Below, piece after piece: positions 45,001 to 53,135 of a stretch of 64,000 nucleotides of DNA. How positions within the stretch are numbered: position 1 is the first letter of the stretch; the number at the start of each line of letters is the position of its first letter. The notes below the pieces were generated by a model. The model was not told where the DNA came from and ran no database searches. It saw only the letters and a program-made list of their open reading frames with translations. Location: positions 1 through 64,000 of the forward strand of contig CAMNSD010000006.1 of assembly GCA_946554445.1 (NCBI GenBank), read 5' to 3'. The position numbers were made by a program, and so were the translations under genes. This stretch comes from an uncultured Lachnospiraceae bacterium (GTDB lineage Bacteria; Bacillota; Clostridia; Lachnospirales; Lachnospiraceae).

Positions 45001-46710
45001 ATGTATGACGATAAGTATGAGGATATAGAGAAGAAAGAAGAGGGTAAGACTTGGGATTTTCGGGAAGTGGAGGACGCTGAGGAGCAGAGGGAAGAACTCC
45101 GCAGGCTGAGGAGAGAAGGCATGGCAGGAGAAGAGACAGCTGTACAGGAGACAGCTGCCGCGACAATGGACGGGAGCCGGGAATCAGAGGATGTTTCACA
45201 GGAATCGAAGGATAAGCCGCAGGATGAGGAACAAGTCCGAGGTGAGAAAGAAGAACCGGCGGAGGTGTCAAAAGAAGTTGTGAAAGCGGATGCCGAGAAG
45301 GATGACCATGACGACGGTTATGAGGATGTCTGCTTTATCTGCCGCAGGCCGGAGAGCAAGGCTGGCAGGATGTTCCGCCTTCCCAATCACATCTGCGTCT
45401 GCGATGACTGTATGCATAAAACTATGGATACGGTCAGCCAGTTCGATTATCAGGGGCTTTTGAACCATGATGATATGGATGATTTTAATGGCCGGGGCTT
45501 TCCCAATATCAGTTTCGTCAATCTGGCGGATCTGCAGGGAGACGGCGGGATTCCCAACAAGCAGAAACTGAAGAAAAAGAAGAAAAAGGATGCCAAGGCG
45601 GAGATTGACATCCGCAATATCATGCCGCCCCATAAGATCAAAGCCAAGCTGGACGAGTATGTGGTGGGGCAGGAACATGCCAAGAAAGTCATGTCGGTGG
45701 CGGTCTATAATCATTATAAGAGAGTGGCTACCGGCACCATGGATGAGATAGAGATTGAGAAATCCAATATGCTGATGATCGGGCCCACGGGCTGCGGTAA
45801 GACCTATCTGGTCAAGACGTTGGCCAGGCTGTTAGATGTGCCGCTGGCGATCACGGACGCGACCTCTCTCACGGAAGCGGGCTATATCGGTGACGATATC
45901 GAGAGTGTGGTATCGAAACTTTTGGCAGCGGCGGATAATGACGTGGAGCGCGCAGAGCAGGGGATTATTTTTATTGATGAAATTGATAAGATTGCCAAGA
46001 AAAAGAACACCAATTCCAGAGATGTGAGCGGGGAATCGGTGCAGCAGGGGATGCTGAAGCTTTTAGAAGGCGCGGAAGTGGAGGTGCCTGTGGGTGCTAA
46101 CTCCAAGAACGCCATGGTGCCGCTTGCCACGGTCAACACCAAGAACATTCTGTTTATCTGCGGCGGCGCTTTCCCGGACTTGGAGGAGATTATCAAGCAG
46201 AGATTGAACAAGAAGACTTCTATCGGTTACAGTGCAGAGTTGAAGGATAAGTATGACAAGGAAAAGAATATCTTAAAGCGGGTGACGGTGGAGGATATCA
46301 AGAAATTCGGAATGATACCGGAGTTTATCGGCCGTCTGCCGGTTATCTTTACCCTGGAGGGCCTAACCAAGGAGATGATGGTCAAGATCTTGAGCGAACC
46401 AAGAAACGCCATTTTAAAACAGTATCAGAAACTGCTGGAACTGGACGAGGTGCAGCTTAATTTTGATCAGGGAGCCCTGGAGGCAATCGCGGAAAAGGCT
46501 ATGGAGAAAGAGACGGGCGCCAGGGCGCTGCGTGCCATCATTGAGGAGTTTATGCTGGATATCATGTATGAGGTGCCCAAAGATGACAATATCGGCAGAG
46601 TGACCATTACGCGGGAATATATTGAAGGAACAGGAGGGCCGGTAATTGACATCCGCAGCAACAGTCTGGAACATCCGGATCGGTTGAATGTGATAGAAGA
46701 GGAAGTGTAG
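45001..46710 (+). CDS. Divergent ClpX-like AAA+ unfoldase with long N-terminal extension
   Basis: ClpX unfolds proteins for the ClpP peptidase. This 569-residue protein has an acidic, Glu-rich N-terminal extension of about 110 residues, then a Cys4 zinc-binding domain (C111-x2-C114 and C134-x2-C137), a Lys-rich linker and the AAA+ core: Walker A GPTGCGKT with Lys267, pore loop GYIG, Walker B IIFIDEIDKIA and sensor 2 GARALR. Differences from standard ClpX are clear. The ClpP-binding IGF tripeptide reads IGY (408-410), and the RKH loop that meets substrate tags is absent (ANSKNAMVPLA there). It is probably a second ClpX paralogue with changed partner or substrate. It precedes an S8 protease gene by 25 nt. 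Confidence 0.85.
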   Translation: MYDDKYEDIEKKEEGKTWDFREVEDAEEQREELRRLRREGMAGEETAVQETAAATMDGSRESEDVSQESKDKPQDEEQVRGEKEEPAEVSKEVVKADAEKDDHDDGYEDVCFICRRPESKAGRMFRLPNHICVCDDCMHKTMDTVSQFDYQGLLNHDDMDDFNGRGFPNISFVNLADLQGDGGIPNKQKLKKKKKKDAKAEIDIRNIMPPHKIKAKLDEYVVGQEHAKKVMSVAVYNHYKRVATGTMDEIEIEKSNMLMIGPTGCGKTYLVKTLARLLDVPLAITDATSLTEAGYIGDDIESVVSKLLAAADNDVERAEQGIIFIDEIDKIAKKKNTNSRDVSGESVQQGMLKLLEGAEVEVPVGANSKNAMVPLATVNTKNILFICGGAFPDLEEIIKQRLNKKTSIGYSAELKDKYDKEKNILKRVTVEDIKKFGMIPEFIGRLPVIFTLEGLTKEMMVKILSEPRNAILKQYQKLLELDEVQLNFDQGALEAIAEKAMEKETGARALRAIIEEFMLDIMYEVPKDDNIGRVTITREYIEGTGGPVIDIRSNSLEHPDRLNVIEEEV

Positions 46711-46735
46711 ACATAGAATAAAGATAAGAGAGGGA

Positions 46736-48484
46736 TTGGTTGAAAGGACAGGTTTCATAACCGACGTTATGAAATCTGTTGACAGAAAATTGACCTGTAA
46801 AGAAAAAATCTTATCGAATGATTATGTTGATCTTATCACGGACTATGAGGGAGCGGAACAGTTTTTTGAGGCGATGGGGGCGGATTTTTGCCATCACGGG
46901 ATAGATGAGGGATACGGTGTTACCAATGTAAAACGCAGTGAGACGCCTCCTATGTCCATAGGATATTATGGTTATTCTGCGATACCAAATCTGTATGGGC
47001 TGATGCAGGTGGAGGGAGCGATATTTAATCCCGAATGTCTCAATGCCATGGGAAATATCCAGGTGCAGAATCCACCGTTGGCTTTACAGGGAAGCGGCGT
47101 GATCATCGGCTTTATTGATACAGGAATCCGCTATGAACTGGATGTGTTCAGGAGGGAGGACGGCAGCAGCCGCATTGTTTCCATCTGGGATCAGACCATA
47201 CAGACGGGCGCGCCGCCGGAAGGTTTTGCATATGGAACGGAGTACCGCCGGGCAGATATAGACCGGGCGCTCTCTTTTGACGATCCGTTGTCTGTTGTTC
47301 CTACCACGGATGAGATCGGACATGGCACACAGATGGCTTCTGCGGCTGCCGGAAGCCTGTTAAATCAGGGACTGACCTACCGTGGTGCGGCGCCTAGGGC
47401 GGATATCGCGGTGGTTAAGTTAAAAGGAGCCAAACAGTATCTGCGGGATTATTACCTGATTGATGATAAAGCGGTGGCCTACCAGGAAAACGATATCATG
47501 GAGGCTGTCAAATATCTGCAGCAGATGGCGGTTCCCTTTAGTAAGCCGGTGGTGATCGTGCTGGGAATCGGCACGAATATGGGAAGTCATGACGGGACTT
47601 CACCCCTGGCTGCCTATCTGAACATTGTGGCCAGCCGCCGGAGCCGTTCGGTAGTGGTCTGCGGGGGCAATGAGGGAGATAAGGAGCATCATTATGAGCA
47701 TTCTATGCCCAGTAATGTAGAGATTCGGGTATCGGAGCGTATGAAAGGTTTTTGTATGGAATTGTGGGGAAGCCTGCCTGACGATTATGCTGTTTCCATA
47801 CGTTCTCCGGGCGGAGAAGTATCTCCGATTCTTGATTTTCGCAATGGGATTGATAAAAGTACTTATTTTATCTTTGACAGGACCAGGGTAACGCTGGCGG
47901 TGGTTTTGGTGGAGAAGGATTCAGGGGATCCTTTGATATTTATGCGTTTTGACAATCCAACGCCGGGAATCTGGACGGTGTCGGTGAGGTCTTCAGAGAG
48001 ACAGATGCGTGGTACGGGGCTTTATCATATGTGGCTTCCCATTGAGCAGTTCTTGGAGAAAAGCGTCACATTCCTCGCACCTAGTCCTGAGGTGACACTG
48101 ACAGAGCCTTCCAACGCGTCACAGGTTATTACCATATCGGCCTATGACAGCCACACAGACAGTTGGTATCCTGTCTCAGGCAGGGGATATACTAGAAACG
48201 GCATTATCAAACCGGACCTGGCAGCGCCAGGTGTGAGGGTGCCGGGGATTCTGGGAGAAGAGAGTGGTTCTTGTATGGCAGCGGCGCTGGCGGCGGGATG
48301 CGCAGCCCAGTTCATGGAATGGGCCATCGTAAATAGCAGTGCGCCGGCGGTGGACAGCAGGGGGACCAAAAGCTACCTGATTCAGGGTGCGGACCGCTCC
48401 GGAGATATTATATATCCGGATACTAGATGGGGGTATGGAAGGATCAATATCAACGGTACGTTTGAGACTTTGGCAAGACTATAG
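46736..48484 (+). CDS. S8 (subtilisin-like, CspABC-type) peptidase with Cys in place of catalytic Ser
   Basis: The protein of up to 582 residues matches the clostridial CspABC-like S8 family, including an N-terminal prodomain (about residues 1-100) and a large insertion in the catalytic domain. Asp128 (FIDTGI), His196 (GHGTQMA) and the oxyanion Asn312 (CGGNEG) are in place. The nucleophile block reads ESGSCMAAALAAG instead of the usual GTSMA, so Cys513 occupies the Ser position. It may act as a thiol-subtilase or be an inactive pseudoprotease, as some Csp proteins are. No signal peptide is visible. The start is uncertain (TTG 46736 or ATG 46769). It follows the ClpX-like gene closely and is probably cotranscribed. 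Confidence 0.85.
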   Translation: MVERTGFITDVMKSVDRKLTCKEKILSNDYVDLITDYEGAEQFFEAMGADFCHHGIDEGYGVTNVKRSETPPMSIGYYGYSAIPNLYGLMQVEGAIFNPECLNAMGNIQVQNPPLALQGSGVIIGFIDTGIRYELDVFRREDGSSRIVSIWDQTIQTGAPPEGFAYGTEYRRADIDRALSFDDPLSVVPTTDEIGHGTQMASAAAGSLLNQGLTYRGAAPRADIAVVKLKGAKQYLRDYYLIDDKAVAYQENDIMEAVKYLQQMAVPFSKPVVIVLGIGTNMGSHDGTSPLAAYLNIVASRRSRSVVVCGGNEGDKEHHYEHSMPSNVEIRVSERMKGFCMELWGSLPDDYAVSIRSPGGEVSPILDFRNGIDKSTYFIFDRTRVTLAVVLVEKDSGDPLIFMRFDNPTPGIWTVSVRSSERQMRGTGLYHMWLPIEQFLEKSVTFLAPSPEVTLTEPSNASQVITISAYDSHTDSWYPVSGRGYTRNGIIKPDLAAPGVRVPGILGEESGSCMAAALAAGCAAQFMEWAIVNSSAPAVDSRGTKSYLIQGADRSGDIIYPDTRWGYGRININGTFETLARL

Positions 48485-48536
48485 GATATTTATTGATTAT
48501 TTTATATCCGTGTCACAAATATATTATGTGGTATGA

Positions 48537-48569
48537 AGCAGGCGGTAAAACGCCTGCTTTTGGTATTTT
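48537..48569 (+). terminator. Terminator after the S8 peptidase gene
   Basis: AAGCAGGCG and CGCCTGCTT arms with a GTAAAA loop are followed by a T-rich tract. Confidence 0.85.
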
Positions 48570-48696
48570 GTGGCTTGGAAGACAGTGGATGGTGAAAAGA
48601 ACGTGCGTTCGAAAAATGATTGAAAAAATAGAAAGAATATGATATTATATTAAATAATTATTAAAAATTTGATTGGTGCTACACGGGAGGAAAAGG

Positions 48697-49539
48697 GTGG
48701 GTAAAAATAAAGTAATTGTGGTGCAAAATATTAATGTTACTGTTTCAGAGGGAAATTTTGACGATTATATTTGTATCACTGATATTGCAAAAGTTAAAGT
48801 TGGCGAGTCCAGAGGAGCAGATGTTATTAAAAACTGGATGCGAAACAGAGCGACATTGGAATTTTTGGGTACATGGGAGCAAATCTATAATCCTGCATTT
48901 AAAGTGGTCGAATTCGACCACTTTAAATGCGAAGCAGGTTTACATACCTTTGTGCTGAGTGTCTCAGAATGGATTGAAAAGACCGAAGCGATAGGTTTAT
49001 TTGTGAAACGTGGGAAATATGGAGGCACGTATGCACATAAAGATATTGCATTCGAGTTTGCTTCAGCGATTAGTCCTGTTTTTAAGCTTTACTTGATTAA
49101 AGAATTTCAGAGACTGAAAGAAGCTGAGAATGATGCAAAGAAAATCGAGTGGGACGCAAAAAGATTTTTGTCTAAAAATAATTATTTTATTCAAACAGAT
49201 GCGGTTAAAAATTACTTAATTCCATCAGAAAATTATAAAGAAAATCTGGAGTGGCTGGCATATGCAGAGGAAGCGGATGTTTTGAATGTTGCGTTATTCG
49301 GATTTACAGCAAAAGCATGGCGGGATAAAAATCCTGAACTGGCGAAAAAGAATAATGTGAGAGATTTTGCCACAATTAACGAACTTACGGTTTTATCCAA
49401 TTTGGAAACACATAATGCACAAATGATTCGTGAGGGTAGAAATAAGACAGAAAGATTTCAAATTTTAAAAGAGATTGCAGAGTATCAGTTGAATGTTCTT
49501 AATACGGCGGAACAAATAAATTTGATTGAGGAAAAGTGA
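48697..49539 (+). CDS. KilA-N domain protein
   Basis: The 280-residue protein starts at GTG 48697, 7 nt after GGGAGG. Its first half is a KilA-N DNA-binding domain as found in phage and large DNA virus proteins: YICITDIAKVK, VIKNWMRNRATLEFLGTWE, KWIEKT-like SEWIEKTEAIG and GGTYAHKDIAFEFASAISP. The second half is helical and charged with no known domain. The gene is AT-rich compared with its neighbours and is alone between a terminator and the LacI gene, which suggests acquisition from a phage or mobile element. A 36-bp perfect palindrome lies inside the domain-coding part. Its cellular role is unknown. Confidence 0.88.
   Translation: MGKNKVIVVQNINVTVSEGNFDDYICITDIAKVKVGESRGADVIKNWMRNRATLEFLGTWEQIYNPAFKVVEFDHFKCEAGLHTFVLSVSEWIEKTEAIGLFVKRGKYGGTYAHKDIAFEFASAISPVFKLYLIKEFQRLKEAENDAKKIEWDAKRFLSKNNYFIQTDAVKNYLIPSENYKENLEWLAYAEEADVLNVALFGFTAKAWRDKNPELAKKNNVRDFATINELTVLSNLETHNAQMIREGRNKTERFQILKEIAEYQLNVLNTAEQINLIEEK
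48895..48930. repeat. Perfect 36-bp palindrome inside the KilA-N gene
   Basis: The centre is GTCGAATTCGAC (48907-48918), and symmetry holds without mismatch out to GCATTT at one end and AAATGC at the other. CCTGC and GCAGG extend it further, with a 3-nt offset on the right. It encodes the conserved VVEFDHFK stretch of the domain. Confidence 0.9.
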
Positions 49540-49616
49540 AAAAATTGCGACAACAATTTGCTATGTAAAACTAAATTGTTAATTCTGTTTTATGTTTTTT
49601 CACATGAAAAAGAAAG

Positions 49617-50630
49617 TCAATTCTCCCTCGCCCTAATAATATAAGGCTTAATAAAAGTCAATTCCTGAGGCGCGTCCGGATGATTGGTGCGGAATAAAAG
49701 CTGCAGTGCCATCCGCTTTCCCAAAAGACCGGTGGATACGTTGGCTGTGATGATGCGTCCGTGGACATTCGTATATTCATCGGTGTCATCAAACCCTGTC
49801 AGAGTGACGGGATGCGGCAGTCTTTGCGGGTTTTCATCCATGTACTTTTGGACAAAACTGGCCACATAGTCGCTGGCGCATACAAAAGCAGTCGGCCACT
49901 CGGATAGGGAATCCAGAAATAGGTTAATTTCTCTTGCGTAAGAAAAAACGTCAATGCTCTTGATCAGACAGTATTCCGGGCGGATGGCAAGTTTGTACCG
50001 ATCCATGCTGTCACGGTAGCCAAGATATCGTTCTTTGTTGGTTTGAGCGTAATTGATGTCGCCGATAAAACCAATGTCTTTGTGCCCGTCTAAGATAAGC
50101 AGTTCCGTGATTTCTGCTTCGGTGCGGTAGCCTTCGATCAGAATCAAATCTCCGTCCAGTTTTCGGTCTGTCAGAGTGGGAATCGTATCCAGAAAAACTT
50201 TCGGGCCGGGCAATTCGTTCACCATGCCAAGGATGACAGGATCGTATACATTTACCACGGCAATTCCCTCTACACTGTCTTTGGAGAGGATGGAAGGCAG
50301 GGAAAAATCTTTGGTATAACTGGAAGGAACGTAGATATACATCAGATTTATATTATATTCGGAAAGTTCCTGGGCCATGCGGTGAATAATCCCCGTCCAG
50401 AAGGATGCGGAATCGGGCCTTGACACGATCAGGGCTACGGTGTGTTCGGTATAAGTCGGTGTGCTGACTGCTTGGAATGGAAGTTTCGCGTACCCTAACT
50501 CTTTCGCCTTATCGAAGATCATCTCCCGGAGTGAGTCGGATACTCCGGCTTGATTGTTGAATGCCTTACTGACAGTAACCCTGGAAATGTTCAGGGCATC
50601 TGCAATATCTTTCATCGTAACTTTTTCCAT
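49617..50630 (-). CDS. LacI family transcriptional regulator
   Basis: The 337-residue regulator has an N-terminal LacI helix-turn-helix (VTMKDIADALNISRVTVSKAFNN, the standard DNA-binding outline, here quoted in part as IADALNISRVTVSKAF) and a periplasmic-binding-protein-like sensor domain. AGGGGAG is best spaced for the second of two adjacent ATG codons (50630). It is divergent from the sugar ABC transporter genes at 51090, which it probably controls. Candidate operators in the shared upstream region are the inverted TTTACAAATGTTAA pair and further GTTAACAAA sites. The ligand is probably a mannose-containing sugar, inferred from the enzymes downstream. Confidence 0.93.
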   Translation of the reverse strand: MEKVTMKDIADALNISRVTVSKAFNNQAGVSDSLREMIFDKAKELGYAKLPFQAVSTPTYTEHTVALIVSRPDSASFWTGIIHRMAQELSEYNINLMYIYVPSSYTKDFSLPSILSKDSVEGIAVVNVYDPVILGMVNELPGPKVFLDTIPTLTDRKLDGDLILIEGYRTEAEITELLILDGHKDIGFIGDINYAQTNKERYLGYRDSMDRYKLAIRPEYCLIKSIDVFSYAREINLFLDSLSEWPTAFVCASDYVASFVQKYMDENPQRLPHPVTLTGFDDTDEYTNVHGRIITANVSTGLLGKRMALQLLFRTNHPDAPQELTFIKPYIIRAREN

Positions 50631-50654
50631 CATAACTCCCCTTATTGATTTCTT

Positions 50655-50736
50655 TAATCGTACCGAGACTGCGAAGCAGGCCCCGAAAAGTTATTTCCAT
50701 AGGAAGCAAAATTCCATAGGAAATTACTTTTAGTGT
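50655..50736 (+). repeat. Small-hairpin intergenic repeat, copy 3 (diverged)
   Basis: The order CCGAG, CTGCGAAGCAG mini-hairpin, AAAGTTATTT, a TTCC-type hairpin and ATTACTTTTAGTG mirrors the repeat at 26-90. Similarity is partial but the order and the hairpin character agree. It lies in the leader of the LacI gene (minus strand). Confidence 0.5.
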
Positions 50737-50768
50737 AGCATAATAAATAAGAAAAAACAACAAATTTG

Positions 50769-51053
50769 TTTACAAATGTTAATATATAATACAATTTTAT
50801 AATATAGGAAGAACGCAGTGAAATACAACCAAGAACTATCAGTATCAGAGTGAAAAACAATAAAATCATAAGAATTTGGGATTGAACTATACATAAATTA
50901 ACATTTGTAAATATAAAAATGTATATATAACAACAAAAGATTTCTGTTTTGTGGGAAAATGCACAAATTATAGGCTATATATACGTAAAATGTTAACAAA
51001 ATTACTTATGCATGTTGACATATATTAAAATGAATGTTAATCTAATGTTAACA
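50769..51053. promoter_or_regulatory. Divergent regulatory region with candidate LacI operators and ABC promoter
   Basis: TTTACAAATGTTAA (50769-50782) recurs exactly inverted as TTAACATTTGTAAA (50898-50911). ATGTTAAC occurs again near 50990 and 51045, and a related ATGTTAAT near 51034. TTGACA (51015-51020) with TAATCT (51038-51043) at 17-nt spacing is the likely transporter promoter, so the last TTAACAAA site covers the start point. The pattern fits repression by the divergent regulator through several sites. Confidence 0.55.
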
Positions 51054-51089
51054 AAAATAAAGAAAATATAAACAAAGGAGGTAAAGAGA

Positions 51090-52073
51090 ATGGAGATGAA
51101 AAAGGTAATTGACGAAGAAAAAAAGCGCGTCAAGAAGCCTCGGAAAAAGCGCTGGTCTAAAGATGACACAGAACTGTTTCTGCTGTCGCTGCCGACATTG
51201 CTATGGTTTCTGATATTTTCCTATCTGCCGATGTTCGGTGTGATCATTGCATTTAAGGTATATAAGCTGTCTCCCGGCGGACATGGTTTTATTTACAATC
51301 TGCTGCACAGTGACTGGGCGGGAATCGGAAACTTTAAATATTTCTTCACGTCCAACTCTTTTTCGATGCTTCTGAGGAACACGATCCTCTACAATATTGC
51401 CTTTATCATTATCAGCGCCAGCGTCGCGGTGGGCGGTGCGCTGATGTTGAGCAGTATGCGTAACAAGAGAGGTTCTAAAGTGTATCAGACGATGATGTTC
51501 CTGCCTTATTTCATGTCATGGGTAGTCATCAGTTATTTTGTCTACGCATTATTGACACCAGAGAGAGGATATATCAATGGTATCATAACCGCGATGGGCG
51601 GAGAGCGGATCATGTGGTATCAGGAGAGTAAGTACTGGCCTTTCATTCTGGTATTCTTAAATACCTGGAAGGGTATGGGATATGGTATGGTGCTCTATCT
51701 GGCCAGTATTACCGGCATTGATCCATCCTTGTATGAAGCGGCGGTGATGGATGGCGCCACGAAGTCACAGCAGGCCAGACATATTACGCTCCCAGCGATC
51801 AAACCGGTTTTTATCATGATGTTGATTTTGGATTGCGGTAAGATTTTCAATTCTGATTTCGGTTTGTTTTATTAGGTAACAGGACAGCTGCCGGCATCGT
51901 TATATACAACGGCATCCACTTTTGACACATACATTTATAATGCAATCCAGTCCTCGGCGCCCATTGGACAGACAGCTGCGGCGTCGTTCTTCCAGGCAAT
52001 ATGCAGTTGTGCGACGATTCTTTTGGCTAACTGGATTGTCAGCAAAATTGATAACGAGAACAGGATTATATAA
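51090..52073 (+). pseudogene. Sugar ABC transporter permease (LplB type) with in-frame amber codon
   Basis: The frame encodes a standard permease of about 327 codons, but codon 262 (51873-51875) is TAG. The frame continues without change after it (VTGQLPASLYTTAST, then TFDTYIYNAI) to TAA at 52071-52073, just ahead of the next gene's ribosome site. Homologues have Gln in the FYQVT stretch here, so CAG to TAG is the simplest change. The truncated 261-residue product keeps the EAA loop (EAAVMDGATKSQQARHITLP) but loses the last one or two membrane helices. AAGGAGG precedes the ATG. TAG is an ordinary stop for other genes in the window, so this is probably a nonsense mutation or sequence error rather than recoding. 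Confidence 0.85.
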
Positions 52074-52088
52074 CAGGAGGTGGGAAAG

Positions 52089-53006
52089 GTGAGTAAAAAG
52101 GATAAAAGCGGTCAGTCGTTGAATCAGATCAAGACATCAACCAATATCGTATTTAATTTGGTGTTTCTGATCTTGGCGATCATGTGCGTCATTCCGCTGT
52201 TGTTTGTTTTTTCGATATCCATCACAGATGAAGAGGTGCTTCGGACCAATGGATATCAGCTGTTCCCACAGGTTCTGTCTGCTTCGGCATATGAGTTTTT
52301 GTGGAATGAGCGGATGACGATCTTAAGGGCGGCCTTCATGTCTGTGGCAGTGACGGTGATCGGTACAATTATCTCCATAGCGCTGAACACTTCCATGGGA
52401 TATGTGGTTTCAAGAAGAACCTTTAAACTGAAACAATTGTATACGTGGCTGCTCTTTATACCGATGGTGTTCAACGGCGGTATGCTGGCAAGCTACGTGG
52501 TGGTAAATAACATTTTGGGGCTGAATAACAGCATATGGGCTTTGATACTGCCCTTAGCCTGCTCAGCATTCAGCGTGACCATCTGCCGGACATTCTTTAG
52601 GACAACGGTACCGGATTCCATCATAGAATCTGCAAAGATAGACGGCGCCGGACAGTTCAGGATCTGGTCGCAGATCGTACTGCCGATTTCTAAACCGGTG
52701 ATGGCGACCATTGGTATGTTTGCGGCATTTGGTTATTGGAACGACTGGTTCCAGGCTTCCCTATATATTCAGGATCCGAAGCTGCAGACACTGCAGTCTT
52801 TGTTAAATCAGATGCAGAAGAATATTGAGTATATCGCCAATAATCCTTATGGTGGATTGTCCATGCAGGAGTATAAACTGAACATGCCGACAGAGAGCGT
52901 GCGTATGGCGATTGCAATCGTTATCATCGTACCGATTGCGTGTACTTATCCGTTTTTCCAGAAGTATTTTATCTCTGGGTTGACGATTGGTTCGGTCAAA
53001 GAATAG
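52089..53006 (+). CDS. Carbohydrate ABC transporter permease (LplC/YtcP type)
   Basis: This is the second membrane subunit of the sugar importer. The 305-residue protein has six membrane helices and the EAA-type loop ESAKIDGAGQFRIWSQIVLP (about residues 181-200) that contacts the ATPase. The C-terminus (PFFQKYFISGLTIGSVKE) is characteristic of this subgroup. AGGAGG at 52075-52080 fits GTG 52089 best. No ATPase gene is present, as is usual for this importer class, which shares a common MsmX-type ATPase. Confidence 0.92.
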   Translation: MSKKDKSGQSLNQIKTSTNIVFNLVFLILAIMCVIPLLFVFSISITDEEVLRTNGYQLFPQVLSASAYEFLWNERMTILRAAFMSVAVTVIGTIISIALNTSMGYVVSRRTFKLKQLYTWLLFIPMVFNGGMLASYVVVNNILGLNNSIWALILPLACSAFSVTICRTFFRTTVPDSIIESAKIDGAGQFRIWSQIVLPISKPVMATIGMFAAFGYWNDWFQASLYIQDPKLQTLQSLLNQMQKNIEYIANNPYGGLSMQEYKLNMPTESVRMAIAIVIIVPIACTYPFFQKYFISGLTIGSVKE

Positions 53007-53098
53007 TACGAGAAGAACTTCTAGAACTCAGCAGCAGAGGCTGCTTCGCTAAGAAGTTCTAGTCTCGTACCAGAGAATGCCTGGAGAGCGGCATTCTC
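53006..53098 (+). terminator. Two consecutive strong hairpins between permease and binding-protein genes
   Basis: Hairpin 1 pairs GTACGAG (53006-53012) with CTCGTAC (53064-53070), AGAACTTCT (53014-53022) with AGAAGTTCT (53052-53060), and AGCAGC with GCTGCT at the tip. Hairpin 2 pairs GAGAATGCC with GGCATTCTC (53073-53098). No T-tract follows, so they more likely protect the mRNA 3' end or the binding-protein message than terminate fully. Confidence 0.7.
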
Positions 53099-53135
53099 CG
53101 CGTGGAAATATTTGAATGAATAAAGGAGGGTAATT

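Noticed and set aside
51873..51875. Pyrrolysine or other recoding at the amber codon
   Set aside because: Sugar permeases are not known to need it, homologues have Gln there, and TAG serves as an ordinary stop for other genes in the window. A mutation or error is simpler.
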